NCBI RefSeq assembly: GCF_900106055.1 | Contig: NZ_LT629792.1 | Coordinates: 2,170,001 to 2,234,000, forward strand | Source: Schaalia radingae | GTDB taxonomy: Bacteria > Actinomycetota > Actinomycetes > Actinomycetales > Actinomycetaceae | Direction of reading: 5' to 3' | DNA: 64,000 nucleotides | In this document: positions 53,969 to 62,476 of the stretch, in pieces | Position numbering within the stretch: position 1 is the first letter of the stretch | How the letters are laid out: each line of letters starts with the position of its first letter | The notes under the pieces: model-generated | What the model was told of the DNA's origin: nothing | What the model saw: only the letters and a program-made list of their open reading frames with translations | The model's database searches: none | Made by a program: the position numbers and the translations under genes

Positions 53969-55452
53969 GCCGTCAATCCGTCCAGAGCGGCATCAAACTC
54001 GGCGTCGATCTCATCGTTGCGCCGATAGGTTGCCATCGACACTGCGACGCTGACCAGAAGGTTGAACACGAATCCGGGGACGATTTCGTACAGGTCGAAG
54101 ATGCCGCCTGACAGGTTGCCCCACACGGCCACGGTCACGGCTCCGACGATGATGCCGGCGCATGCGCCTTGCCAGGTGAGTTTGCGCCAGTACAGGCACA
54201 GAATCACGATCGGTCCGAATGATGCACCGAAACCTGCCCACGCGAAGGCCACCAGGCCGAGGATCGTGTCCGAGGGACTCCACGCCAGCACCGCTGCCAG
54301 TACGGACACGGCGGCCACGGCCAGGCGTCCCAGTAGTACGCCGTTGGTTTCCGACAGGTCTCGTTTGGACAATGCTTTGTAGATATCCTCCACGATTGCC
54401 GAGGATGTGACCAGCAGCTGCGATGAAATCGTTGACATGATTGCCGCCAGAATGGCGGCCAGCATGAACCCGGCGATCAGGGGGTGGAACATCAGCTGTC
54501 CCAGCGTGATGAAGACGGATTCGGGATTCGGCAGCTGTGATTCGTCGTGCTGGTAGTAGGCGACGCCTGCCAGAGCAGTCATACCTGCGCCGATGACTGC
54601 CAGAGCCATCCAGCCGATGCCGATGCGACGCGCAGCCTTTGCTTGCGCGGCTGAGCGCAGCGCCATGAAACGCACGATGATGTGGGGTTGACCGAAGTAG
54701 CCCAACCCCCATGCCAGTGCGGAGATAATGCCTATCGCGGCCGTCGCGCTCAGCGTCCCGCCCGATGGATGCAAAATGGTGGGATCCACGCGCTTGATGG
54801 TCTGCACCATCGGACTGAAGCCGCCGACGTGAATAATCGCCACGGTCGGCACCAGAATGAGCGCACCCACCATCATGAGGCCCTGAACAACGTCCGTCCA
54901 CGATACTGCAAGGAAGCCGCCCACCAGGGTGTAGAGCACGACGATCCCGGCCACCAGTGTCATGCCCAGGCGGTAATCCATACCGAAGGATGATTCAAAA
55001 AACGAGCCGCCGGCTACCATGCCTGATGACACGTAGAAGGTGAAGAACACCATGATGACCAGGCCGGCGACGATGCGGATCACGTTGTGAGGGTCTTTGA
55101 GGCGCGAGGACACGAACGACGGCACAGTGATCGAGTTGGAGGAAACCTGACTGTATGACCTGAGCCGAGGAGCTGTGTACTTCCAGTTCAGCCATGCGCC
55201 GATAGTCAGGCCAACCGCGATCCAGCCGTTGATCAGACCTGTCGCGTAGATTGCGCCGGGCAAACCCATCAGCAGCCAGCCCGACATGTCGGATGCGCCG
55301 GCCGACAACGCTGCCACACCTGGGGACAGCGACCTGCCACCCAGTATGTAGTCGTCAAGATTGCTCGTCCGGTTGTAGGCCAGCAGGCCGAGCATAATCA
55401 TGGCGACGAAATACACAATCATCGCGATAGCCTGATACGTCATTTCACTCAT
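53965..55452 (-). CDS. putP: Sodium/proline symporter
   Basis: 495 aa, about thirteen membrane spans, normal for the SSS family. PutP blocks: YFVAMIMLGLLAYNRTSNLDDYILGGRSLSPGVAALSAGASDMSGWLLMGLPG split over the first helices, LGYFGQPHIIVRFMALRS and LLVTSSAIVEDIYK. It imports proline with Na+. It lies downstream of gntP on the same strand with a 69-base gap, but has its own likely promoter. Confidence 0.93.
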   Translation of the reverse strand: MSEMTYQAIAMIVYFVAMIMLGLLAYNRTSNLDDYILGGRSLSPGVAALSAGASDMSGWLLMGLPGAIYATGLINGWIAVGLTIGAWLNWKYTAPRLRSYSQVSSNSITVPSFVSSRLKDPHNVIRIVAGLVIMVFFTFYVSSGMVAGGSFFESSFGMDYRLGMTLVAGIVVLYTLVGGFLAVSWTDVVQGLMMVGALILVPTVAIIHVGGFSPMVQTIKRVDPTILHPSGGTLSATAAIGIISALAWGLGYFGQPHIIVRFMALRSAAQAKAARRIGIGWMALAVIGAGMTALAGVAYYQHDESQLPNPESVFITLGQLMFHPLIAGFMLAAILAAIMSTISSQLLVTSSAIVEDIYKALSKRDLSETNGVLLGRLAVAAVSVLAAVLAWSPSDTILGLVAFAWAGFGASFGPIVILCLYWRKLTWQGACAGIIVGAVTVAVWGNLSGGIFDLYEIVPGFVFNLLVSVAVSMATYRRNDEIDAEFDAALDGLTA

Positions 55453-55521
55453 TATGGCCCCCTTCGGTCTCGAGGGAAAAGAACAGGATCAGGCTACGTG
55501 ATGATGTGAGGTAGTCGTCTC

Positions 55522-56931
55522 CTAGAAGGCTCCCAGTGGGATGGCGATAACGATGACGCACAGCAGCGCGACCACCGACAGGATCGTTTCCATCAGCGAC
55601 CACGTTTTGAACGTCTCACCCACCGTCATGCCGAAGTATTCCTTGACCAGCCAGAACCCAGCGTCGTTGACGTGTGAGAGGAACACGGATCCGGCGCCGA
55701 TGGCGAGCACCAGCAGTGCAGCGGCAACGGGTGAAATGTCGGCTGCCATAGGTGCCATGATGCCGCCAGCGGTGATCGTGGCAACTGTGGCCGAACCCGT
55801 AGCCAGACGCACGGCGACTGCCACCAGCCAGCCGGCGATCAGGATCGGCATTCCCATCTGCTCAATCCACTGGGCGATGACCTCGGCAATACCGGATTCG
55901 ACCAGCGTTTCCTTGAAACCGCCGCCGGCACCGACAATGAGGAGGATGGATGCGACCGGGGCCAGCGAGGAGCCCACGATGTTGGTGACTTCCTGTGTGG
56001 TGCGGCCGCTCATGCGCCCCAGAACGACAATCGCATACAGCACGGTCAGCAGCAGCGCCACGATCGGTTCACCGACGAATGTCAGCAGTTTGAAGATGAT
56101 GGAGTCCTCGTGCCCCATCATCACCATTTCGACCACGGTGCGCAGCAGCATCAAGATCACGGGCATCAAAACTACGGAGATTGCCACACCGAATGATGGG
56201 CGGTGCCCTTCGCGCTTTTCGGTTTCAGAGGCATCGCCCAGGACACTGGTGGCTTCGCGCGGCACCCACTTGACCATCACCTTCGCCGCCAGCGGGCCGG
56301 AAATGATGACTGTGGGCACAGCGACGAGGAGGCCCAGGCCGAGTGTGATGCCGATATTCGCATTCAGTGCGTCAATCGCGATGAGTGGCCCGGGGTGCGG
56401 AGGCACGAGTCCGTGCAGTGCCGACAAGCCAGCCAGTGCAGGAATCCCGACCGCTACGACCGGCAGTTTGGCGCGGCGCGCAACGAGCATGACCACTGGG
56501 ATCAGCAGCACGATGCCGACTTCAAAGAACAGCGGGATACCGACGACGAAGGCGACCAGTGCCATAGCCCACGGCAAGCGGTGCGGAGCTGTCTTTTCAA
56601 GGACAGTGTCAACGATCTGGTCAGCGCCGCCTGAGTCGATCAGGAGCTTGCCGATGATGGCGCCGAATGCGATCAGGACGCCCACGCCACCGACGGTGGA
56701 TCCGACGCCCTTGGTAAATGCGGTGAACGTGTCGGTCAGCGGGATGCCTGCAATCAATGCGAGGACAGCGGATCCGAGTGTCAGCGCGAGGAATGGGTGC
56801 ATTTTGCGCCAGACGATCAGCACGATGATCGTGGCGATACCGGCCAGTGCCGCTACCAGCAGCTGCGCCACACTGTCCGTGTGTTGCACACCGTCCGCGG
56901 CTCCTGCCATGGGGATGAGAATCTGATTCAT
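55522..56931 (-). CDS. gntP: Gluconate:H+ symporter
   Basis: 469 aa with about twelve to fourteen spans. GntP-family features: FGAIIGKLLIDSGGADQIVDT, LHGLVPPHPGPLIAIDAL, GGFKETLVESGIAEVI and the C-terminal LSHVNDAGFWLVKEYFGMTVGETFKTWS. It imports gluconate by proton symport. It starts 12 bases after gntK on the same strand, so the two form an uptake and activation operon. Confidence 0.94.
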   Translation of the reverse strand: MNQILIPMAGAADGVQHTDSVAQLLVAALAGIATIIVLIVWRKMHPFLALTLGSAVLALIAGIPLTDTFTAFTKGVGSTVGGVGVLIAFGAIIGKLLIDSGGADQIVDTVLEKTAPHRLPWAMALVAFVVGIPLFFEVGIVLLIPVVMLVARRAKLPVVAVGIPALAGLSALHGLVPPHPGPLIAIDALNANIGITLGLGLLVAVPTVIISGPLAAKVMVKWVPREATSVLGDASETEKREGHRPSFGVAISVVLMPVILMLLRTVVEMVMMGHEDSIIFKLLTFVGEPIVALLLTVLYAIVVLGRMSGRTTQEVTNIVGSSLAPVASILLIVGAGGGFKETLVESGIAEVIAQWIEQMGMPILIAGWLVAVAVRLATGSATVATITAGGIMAPMAADISPVAAALLVLAIGAGSVFLSHVNDAGFWLVKEYFGMTVGETFKTWSLMETILSVVALLCVIVIAIPLGAF

Positions 56932-56943
56932 CGGTTTGGCCCC

Positions 56944-57465
56944 TTAATCAATCAGACCCTGCTCACGCAGGGCATTCACTGTGGCATTGAAAGTCTCGTC
57001 GATATCTCCCAGCGCTGAGATCACTACGCCGTCCTCGTCACTTTCGAGGTCTTCGAGCGTGGCAAACTGTGAAGGCAGCATATTGGGCTTCATGAAGTGG
57101 TCACGGGTCGCCATGCGCTCTCGGATGACATCTTCCGGCACGGTCAGATGCACGAAAAAAACGCGTCCTTGCGATTCGCGCAGCAGGTCACGATAGCTGC
57201 GTTTCAACGCGGAGCAGGTGACGATCGTTGATTGGCCATTTCTGGCGTGATCGCTCATCCAGTCGCGTATCGAACGCAGCCACGGCCAACGGTCCTCATC
57301 GGTGAGCGGTGTGCCCGCACTCATCTTGTCGATATTCGCCTGGGGGTGGAAATCATCCGCCTCGGCTGCTGGCCATTTCAGGAAGTCGGCCATCTGCTGA
57401 GCTGCAGTGGTCTTTCCGCATCCGGCAACTCCCATGAACACCAGGTGCACTGCCTCGTTACTCAT
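56944..57465 (-). CDS. gntK: Gluconokinase
   Basis: 173 aa, typical of GntK. P-loop FMGVAGCGKTTAAQQMA (about residue 10), gluconate-site ADDFHPQANIDKMSAGTPLTDEDRWPWL divided over residues 34-62, and CSALKRSYRDLLR. It phosphorylates gluconate to 6-phosphogluconate for the pentose phosphate pathway. ATG 57465 has GGAGGAAG directly upstream. A palindrome (57487-57500) lies just above the start. Confidence 0.94.
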   Translation of the reverse strand: MSNEAVHLVFMGVAGCGKTTAAQQMADFLKWPAAEADDFHPQANIDKMSAGTPLTDEDRWPWLRSIRDWMSDHARNGQSTIVTCSALKRSYRDLLRESQGRVFFVHLTVPEDVIRERMATRDHFMKPNMLPSQFATLEDLESDEDGVVISALGDIDETFNATVNALREQGLID

Positions 57466-57486
57466 CTTCCTCCACCCCATTGTCTG

Positions 57487-57500
57487 TGAACAATCGTTCA
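57487..57500. promoter_or_regulatory. Dyad upstream of gntK
   Basis: TGAAC-AATC-GTTCA, five-base arms with a four-base spacer, 22 bases upstream of gntK and between it and divergent purB. A candidate site for a gluconate regulator; no such regulator is encoded in the window. Confidence 0.35.
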
Positions 57501-57593
57501 GAACTAGCCTACTGATTCTACTGTTCTTGCAACGATTAAACGTGTGAATTGCGGGCAATACGTCGATTCGGTGCGATTGCGTAGAATAAGGCC

Positions 57594-59048
57594 ATGAGCG
57601 ATACGTGGTCAACTCTTTTCAATCCGGAATCCGGCTATACCGACCTTGCGATGGACACACCCCTGTCCCCTCTGGATGGGCGCTACCGCGCAGCCGTCGC
57701 CCCTCTGGCAAACACGCTGTCTGAGGCAGCGTTGAACCGTGCGCGCGTCCATGTGGAAGTTGAATGGCTCATCTACCTGATGGACCACGAGGTTCTGCCC
57801 GGCGCTCCCACACTGACCGATGCGGAACGCGCCTATCTGCGCCGCCTGGCCGTCGATTTTGGACCGGAAGACATTCATCGTCTCGCCCGCATCGAAGCTG
57901 AAACGCGCCACGATGTCAAAGCGGTCGAATACCTGATCAAAGAGCACTTGGATCAGGCGCCAGACGAGCTGGGAGATTCCACCTGCCTGCCGGACCTGCA
58001 CGAAGTGGTCCACATTTTCTGCACCTCCGAAGACATCAACAACCTCGCGTACGCGCTGACTGTCGCCGCGGCTGTCACACACACGTGGCTACCGGCAGCC
58101 CGCCAGCTCATTGAGTCACTGCGTGCCATTGCGCGCGACGGTGCCGACGCGCCGATGCTGGCACACACCCACGGTCAGCCCGCCACTCCCGTGACAATGG
58201 GCAAGGAAATGGCGGTCTTCATTCACCGCCTGAACCGTCAGATCGACCGCATTGAGAAAGCCGAATACCTCGGGAAGATCAATGGTGCGACCGGCACGTG
58301 GGCGGCACACATGGTGGCCGTTCCCGGTGCCGACTGGCCGGCGCTCGCTCAGGGATTCGTCGAGTTCCTCGGCTTGACATGGAACCCGCTGACCACGCAG
58401 ATCGAATCACACGACTGGCAGGCCGAGCTGTACTCGGACGTCGCCCGTTTCAACCGCATCGCGCACAACCTGGCGACGGATTGCTGGTCGTACATTTCGA
58501 TGGGCTACTTCCACCAGAACCTTGCTGCCCAGGGGTCTACCGGCTCGTCCACCATGCCCCACAAGGTCAACCCGATCCGATTTGAAAACGCCGAAGCGAA
58601 CCTGGAAATTTCGTGCGCGCTCTTCGACACGTTGGCGGCCACACTGGTGACATCGCGCATGCAGCGCGACCTGACGGATTCAACCACGCAGCGCAATATC
58701 GGTGTCGCTTTCGGACATTCGCTGCTGGCACTGGATAATCTGGTGCGCGGCCTGGCCGGACTGGACATCAACCGTGAGCGCATGGCTGCTGACCTGGATC
58801 AGAACTGGGCTGTGCTGGGTGAAGCCGTCCAGCAGGCGATGCGCGCTGCTTCCATTGCGGGCGCAACCGGCATGGCCAACCCGTATGAGCGCCTCAAGGA
58901 GCTCACCCGCGGGCACACAGTCGGCGCCGACGAAATGCGCACATTCATCGCCGGCCTGGGATTGCCGGGTGAGGTCGAACATCGCCTCCTGGACCTGACC
59001 CCCGCCACCTACATTGGCCAGTCCGAAAAGATGGCGGGCTGGGAGTAG
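57594..59048 (+). CDS. purB: Adenylosuccinate lyase
   Basis: 484 aa, the longer form typical of enzymes starting with LSPLDGRY. It cleaves adenylosuccinate and SAICAR in purine synthesis. Landmarks: SPLDGRYRAAVAPLA (about residue 24), the catalytic His in HTHGQPATPVTMGKE, and the fumarase/lyase signature GSSTMPHKVNP (about residue 321). It is divergent from gntK and followed by a convergent gene 12 bases on. Confidence 0.96.
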   Translation: MSDTWSTLFNPESGYTDLAMDTPLSPLDGRYRAAVAPLANTLSEAALNRARVHVEVEWLIYLMDHEVLPGAPTLTDAERAYLRRLAVDFGPEDIHRLARIEAETRHDVKAVEYLIKEHLDQAPDELGDSTCLPDLHEVVHIFCTSEDINNLAYALTVAAAVTHTWLPAARQLIESLRAIARDGADAPMLAHTHGQPATPVTMGKEMAVFIHRLNRQIDRIEKAEYLGKINGATGTWAAHMVAVPGADWPALAQGFVEFLGLTWNPLTTQIESHDWQAELYSDVARFNRIAHNLATDCWSYISMGYFHQNLAAQGSTGSSTMPHKVNPIRFENAEANLEISCALFDTLAATLVTSRMQRDLTDSTTQRNIGVAFGHSLLALDNLVRGLAGLDINRERMAADLDQNWAVLGEAVQQAMRAASIAGATGMANPYERLKELTRGHTVGADEMRTFIAGLGLPGEVEHRLLDLTPATYIGQSEKMAGWE

Positions 59049-59060
59049 TCCGTCCACGGT

Positions 59061-59591
59061 TTACGGCCGCCAGGCCGGGTCAGCGTCGGGTGCGCCGAAA
59101 CGCGCATACAGAGCCGAGGGTGTCGCGGTTTCCTCGCTGAATCCAACACTGGTGACGTCGCATCGCACTTCGCCTGCTGAATCCGTGACGCAGGCGCGCA
59201 CCGCCACGGGAGCCAGCTCCGGGTTGTCCCATGCGCACCGCACCGCATCCTCGAGCTGTTGGCGTGCCTGATCTTCACTGTCGTCATCACACACGATGCG
59301 CATGTCAATCAGAGGTGAACGGCCAAACCCTTCGTGCACACGCACATCCAACGACAGGTGCGCTCCCATCATGTCCGGCATGCGCTCAGTCAGCCACTGC
59401 TGCACGCGGTGCCCGCGACCCGCCCGTTTCGGCGGTTTAAGAACATCCAGCGCGGCGCTGACCCCCCGCGCTCCGGCGGTGAGCACACTGATCAGCACGG
59501 GGTTGTCGATCTGTGGCAGACGGCCGCGTCGCCCTCGTCCATGCCCCTTATTGACGGGGGTGGGTGAGCCTTTTCCCTTACGCCTGCGCAT
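59061..59591 (-). CDS. Hypothetical protein following a hydrolase gene
   Basis: 176 aa. The first ~28 residues are very basic (Arg/Lys/Gly); the rest is a soluble domain with SLDVRVHEGFGRSPLIDMRIVCDDDSEDQARQQLEDAVRCAW. No family recognised. Its start overlaps the end of the 472-aa hydrolase gene by 14 bases, so it is translated with it. The pairing of a hydrolase and a small partner recalls the 50.0-51.9 kb pair, although order and sequence differ. Confidence 0.62.
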   Translation of the reverse strand: MRRRKGKGSPTPVNKGHGRGRRGRLPQIDNPVLISVLTAGARGVSAALDVLKPPKRAGRGHRVQQWLTERMPDMMGAHLSLDVRVHEGFGRSPLIDMRIVCDDDSEDQARQQLEDAVRCAWDNPELAPVAVRACVTDSAGEVRCDVTSVGFSEETATPSALYARFGAPDADPAWRP

Positions 59592-60996
59592 GTGTCCTCC
59601 TCAACGCTGAAAAGTCGATCAATGGGTTGGGCTGCCACTGCCAGTCACTGCCCACCAGGTCAGATTCGGGTGCGTCGAGCACGACGTACTGGTCCCACGT
59701 CGGCTCTTCGACGGTTTCGAGTACGTCCTGCCACACCTCATGGAATGTGGTGTGCACGGATTCCCCCTCGCGCGGCAGGAATTCCTGCAGGCGGTCCACG
59801 CATTCCGAGGGGTATCCGTGTCGGACGACGCTGGCTCGCCGCTCCAGCAGACGCACCGTGTCGGTGTAGATCGTCGATGAATGCGCGTAGTACAGCGGCG
59901 ACTGACGCGGCCGCACCAGGTTTCGGTGGATCGTCACCCGCTGGTCGGGGGTCAGTGCGGGTGTGCCGTCCAGGGCTGGAATCACGTCCTGGTCGTGAGC
60001 AATCGACACCATCGTCACATCGGGGCGAATTTTGATGCGCCGGCATGGTGATCCCATCGTCATCACGCCGCTCACGCGCATACCCGCCTCATCCGGGTCC
60101 ATCGACGCCAGGGCTGCTGCCACCATGCCGCCCTGAGAGTGGCCGCAGATCAAGACGCGTTCGGCCGGCCAGTCATCCTGGTCCACACCGCTGCGTCGCA
60201 TCGCTTCATGCACCGCCTTGACCGCTCCGATCCGCACGGCTGAAGGCAGGAAGAGGACTTCGCGGATATTCGATTCCGTGTCGGCAGGGTTCGGAGTCGA
60301 TGTCGGGTCAAGGTGCATGGTGCCGGGGATGGCCACGATCCAGCGTCGCGCGTCGCTCTCGCCCACGCGCACCACCTTGACCATCTGCCCCATCGATCCG
60401 CAGTAGTACATGTCGTCGATGTCGGCGGCGATGTCACCCAGTGACGAGGGTGGCTGCGTTCTACGCAGTTGCGGTGTGGGGTGGCCGGGCGGAACGGTCG
60501 GCGTACCGTCGTCACTATCGAGGATCACCGCAGTGTGAACCGCTCCGCCACGAAAATATCCGGTCGCTGTGCCAACAGTCAGTGCGATCACCATCAACGC
60601 TTCATATCCGCGACGCGGAACCAATGGCAGCATGGCGCGCGCTCGGCCGTCGCAGTCGGTGTGCGTGGCGATCCGCGCCTTCAGATACAGTCGGCCAGCG
60701 TCGGCCACGCGGCGCGCAGCAGCGGCTCCTGCCCGCACCAAAAGCGTGTCCAGGCCCGGTTCATCGAAGAAGATCCGCTGGAAGCGTTCAAGTATTTCCG
60801 ACCCCATGCGCTCGGAGGCGACCCTCAGCACTTTCTGTGCATCCTTCGGCACGAAGCGCGCATCGGAGAGCAAGTCGGCACCGGCTGCCAGAGCAATGGC
60901 CGGAATCATCGGCACGAGTTTCATGCGCACGTAGGTCGGCGGATAAGACTGCGGCACACGTTTGAGTGGATACCACCTGTCTTCGCTGCGACCCAT
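59578..60996 (-). CDS. Alpha/beta hydrolase (lipase-like)
   Basis: 472 aa. N-terminal ~170 residues are helical with a hydrophobic segment (MIPAIALAAGADLLS) but no clear signal peptide; the hydrolase fold follows: WIVAIPGTMHLDPT (oxyanion region), nucleophile elbow LICGHSQGGMVAAAL (about nt 60110-60155), and SIAHDQDVIPALDGTPALT containing a candidate Asp. Divergent from the transaldolase-like gene. Its layout, helical front and lipase back, matches the 551-aa protein at 50000-51655, so both may be type VII-linked effectors (inference). Confidence 0.75.
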   Translation of the reverse strand: MGRSEDRWYPLKRVPQSYPPTYVRMKLVPMIPAIALAAGADLLSDARFVPKDAQKVLRVASERMGSEILERFQRIFFDEPGLDTLLVRAGAAAARRVADAGRLYLKARIATHTDCDGRARAMLPLVPRRGYEALMVIALTVGTATGYFRGGAVHTAVILDSDDGTPTVPPGHPTPQLRRTQPPSSLGDIAADIDDMYYCGSMGQMVKVVRVGESDARRWIVAIPGTMHLDPTSTPNPADTESNIREVLFLPSAVRIGAVKAVHEAMRRSGVDQDDWPAERVLICGHSQGGMVAAALASMDPDEAGMRVSGVMTMGSPCRRIKIRPDVTMVSIAHDQDVIPALDGTPALTPDQRVTIHRNLVRPRQSPLYYAHSSTIYTDTVRLLERRASVVRHGYPSECVDRLQEFLPREGESVHTTFHEVWQDVLETVEEPTWDQYVVLDAPESDLVGSDWQWQPNPLIDFSALRRTHAQA

Positions 60997-61075
60997 ATGT
61001 GTAGTCTGGCACGTCCCATTTATTGATGCCTGCCGAATCGTACAATGGGGTCAGGCTACGAATTCAAGGAGAATC

Positions 61076-61810
61076 ATGCTCATTCTGATCGATCACGCCA
61101 ATATTGACCTCATTCGTGAGACTCTCGATTACCTTCCCATCGACGGCGTGACTACGAACCCCACCATTCTGGCGAACGAGGGAGGCGACCCGCTGGAGGT
61201 TCTCCGTAAAATCCACTCGGTTTTGCCGGAAGGCTCGCAACTGCACGTGCAGGTCGTGTCCCATGATCGCGAATCCATGGTGGCCGAGGGGCGCGCGCTG
61301 CGTGCGGAGTTCGGCAAGCACCTGCATGTCAAGATTCCGGTCACCCATGAAGGCTTCGCCGCGATCAACATGCTGGCCTCGGAGGGTATCCCGGTCACGG
61401 CAACGGGCGTCCACTCCACCCTGCAGGGCTTCATGGCCGCTCAGGCCGGTGCGCGCTATGTTGCGCCGTATGTGAACAGGATGGATAACTTCGGTATCAA
61501 CGGTGTGCGTGTAGCAACCGAAATTCATCAGATCCTGCGCACCCATCACCTGCATGCGGATGTGCTGGCCGCTTCCTTCAAGAACTCCGATCAGGTGCTG
61601 CGCCTGGTTGAGGCCGGTATCGGCGCGATCACTGCCGCTCCGTCCGTGCTGGCTGCGTTGGTGGCCAACCCGATCACGGATGTGGCGATCGCCGCTCAGG
61701 ATGCTGATTTTGCCCGCCAGGTCGGCGGCGAGGAGACCTTCAGTGATCTGATTGCTCTGGCTCACCAGCGTGACCAGCAGTCGCTCAAGGTCGCGCAGCC
61801 TGAGCTGTAA
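61076..61810 (+). CDS. Transaldolase / fructose-6-phosphate aldolase-like protein
   Basis: 244 aa, the short form of the transaldolase family. DHANIDLIRETLDYLPIDGVTTNPTILANEGG at the N-terminus (split here by a loop), the Schiff-base Lys in LHVKIPVTHEGFAAI, and VTATGVHSTLQGFMAAQAGARYVAPYVNRMDN in the barrel. ATG 61076 is preceded by AAGGAGAATC. It may cleave or transfer dihydroxyacetone units; FSA and transaldolase cannot be separated by eye. A strong terminator follows. Confidence 0.85.
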   Translation: MLILIDHANIDLIRETLDYLPIDGVTTNPTILANEGGDPLEVLRKIHSVLPEGSQLHVQVVSHDRESMVAEGRALRAEFGKHLHVKIPVTHEGFAAINMLASEGIPVTATGVHSTLQGFMAAQAGARYVAPYVNRMDNFGINGVRVATEIHQILRTHHLHADVLAASFKNSDQVLRLVEAGIGAITAAPSVLAALVANPITDVAIAAQDADFARQVGGEETFSDLIALAHQRDQQSLKVAQPEL

Positions 61811-61822
61811 CCTTTTTCCTTC

Positions 61823-61858
61823 ACGCGCGCCGTGACCGTCAGTGGTCGTGGCGCGCGT
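61823..61858 (+). terminator. Terminator after the transaldolase-like gene
   Basis: ACGCGCGCCGTGACC (61823-61837) pairs with 61844-61858 over 15 bp (two G-U), loop GTCAGT, followed by TTTTA. Confidence 0.85.
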
Positions 61859-61877
61859 TTTACTATCGGCGCACCCC

Positions 61878-61906
61878 TTGACACTAATACCCCCTAGGGG
61901 TATTGT
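61878..61906 (+). promoter_or_regulatory. csoR-copZ-copA promoter with CsoR operator
   Basis: TTGACA (61878-61883), 17-base spacer, TATTGT (61901-61906). The spacer holds the palindrome AATACCCC-CTA-GGGGTATT (61886-61904), the classic GC-rich CsoR site. CsoR without copper would cover the promoter; copper binding would release it. Confidence 0.88.
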
Positions 61907-61935
61907 CGTGCTGGTAGACCTGAGAGGAGACCTCA

Positions 61936-62217
61936 ATGCGCGGATACTCAGCATCAACCCAGCAGTACCTCACCCGGCTTCGCCGTATCGAAGGTCAGGT
62001 GCGCGGCGTCCAGCGCATGGTCGAGGAGCAGGACTACTGCATTGACGTACTCACGCAGATATCTGCCATTCAAAGCGCCCTTGATTCAGTCGCCCTCGGC
62101 CTCGTTCACGACCATCTGGGCCACTGTGTCCTCGACGCCGCCAAGCACTCTCACGAAGCTGGCGAAGAAAAAATCACCGAAGCGATCAACGCGATCGCAC
62201 GGCTCGTCAAATCCTGA
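61936..62217 (+). CDS. csoR: Copper-sensing repressor CsoR
   Basis: 93 aa four-helix repressor. The copper ligands are all present: Cys35 (DYCIDVL), His60 and Cys64 (HDHLGHC). The DNA-contact N-terminus is basic (YLTRLRRIEGQVRGVQRMV). Start ATG follows GAGAGGAGACCTCA. First gene of the copper operon, repressing its own promoter; copZ follows 11 bases later. Confidence 0.95.
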   Translation: MRGYSASTQQYLTRLRRIEGQVRGVQRMVEEQDYCIDVLTQISAIQSALDSVALGLVHDHLGHCVLDAAKHSHEAGEEKITEAINAIARLVKS

Positions 62218-62228
62218 AAGGACTCATC

Positions 62229-62468
62229 ATGGCACTCGATCGAACTGTTGAACTCTATGTCGACGGCATGACCTGTTCCCACTGCGTCGCATCCGTCACC
62301 GAAGAACTCAAAGAGGTCGAAGGCGTATCCAACGTGGAGGTCATTCTCAAGGCCAACAAGACCTCACTGGTCACCGTCCACACGCAGACCGGCGTAGATG
62401 ACGACGCCCTCAAAGATGCCATCAGCGAGGCCGGATACACACTGACTGAAATCAAGCGAGACTTCTAA
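62229..62468 (+). CDS. copZ: Copper chaperone CopZ
   Basis: 79 aa single heavy-metal-associated domain with the Cu(I)-binding motif GMTCSHC (residues 13-19) and the expected ferredoxin-like pattern. It carries copper to the efflux ATPase. AAAGGACTCATC precedes the ATG; copA starts eight bases after its stop. Confidence 0.94.
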   Translation: MALDRTVELYVDGMTCSHCVASVTEELKEVEGVSNVEVILKANKTSLVTVHTQTGVDDDALKDAISEAGYTLTEIKRDF

Positions 62469-62476
62469 GGAGCTAT

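Noticed and set aside
55541..56926. 461-codon plus-strand frame opposite gntP
   Set aside because: Antisense shadow of a high-GC membrane-protein gene; low-complexity Thr/Ser/Pro product with no homology.
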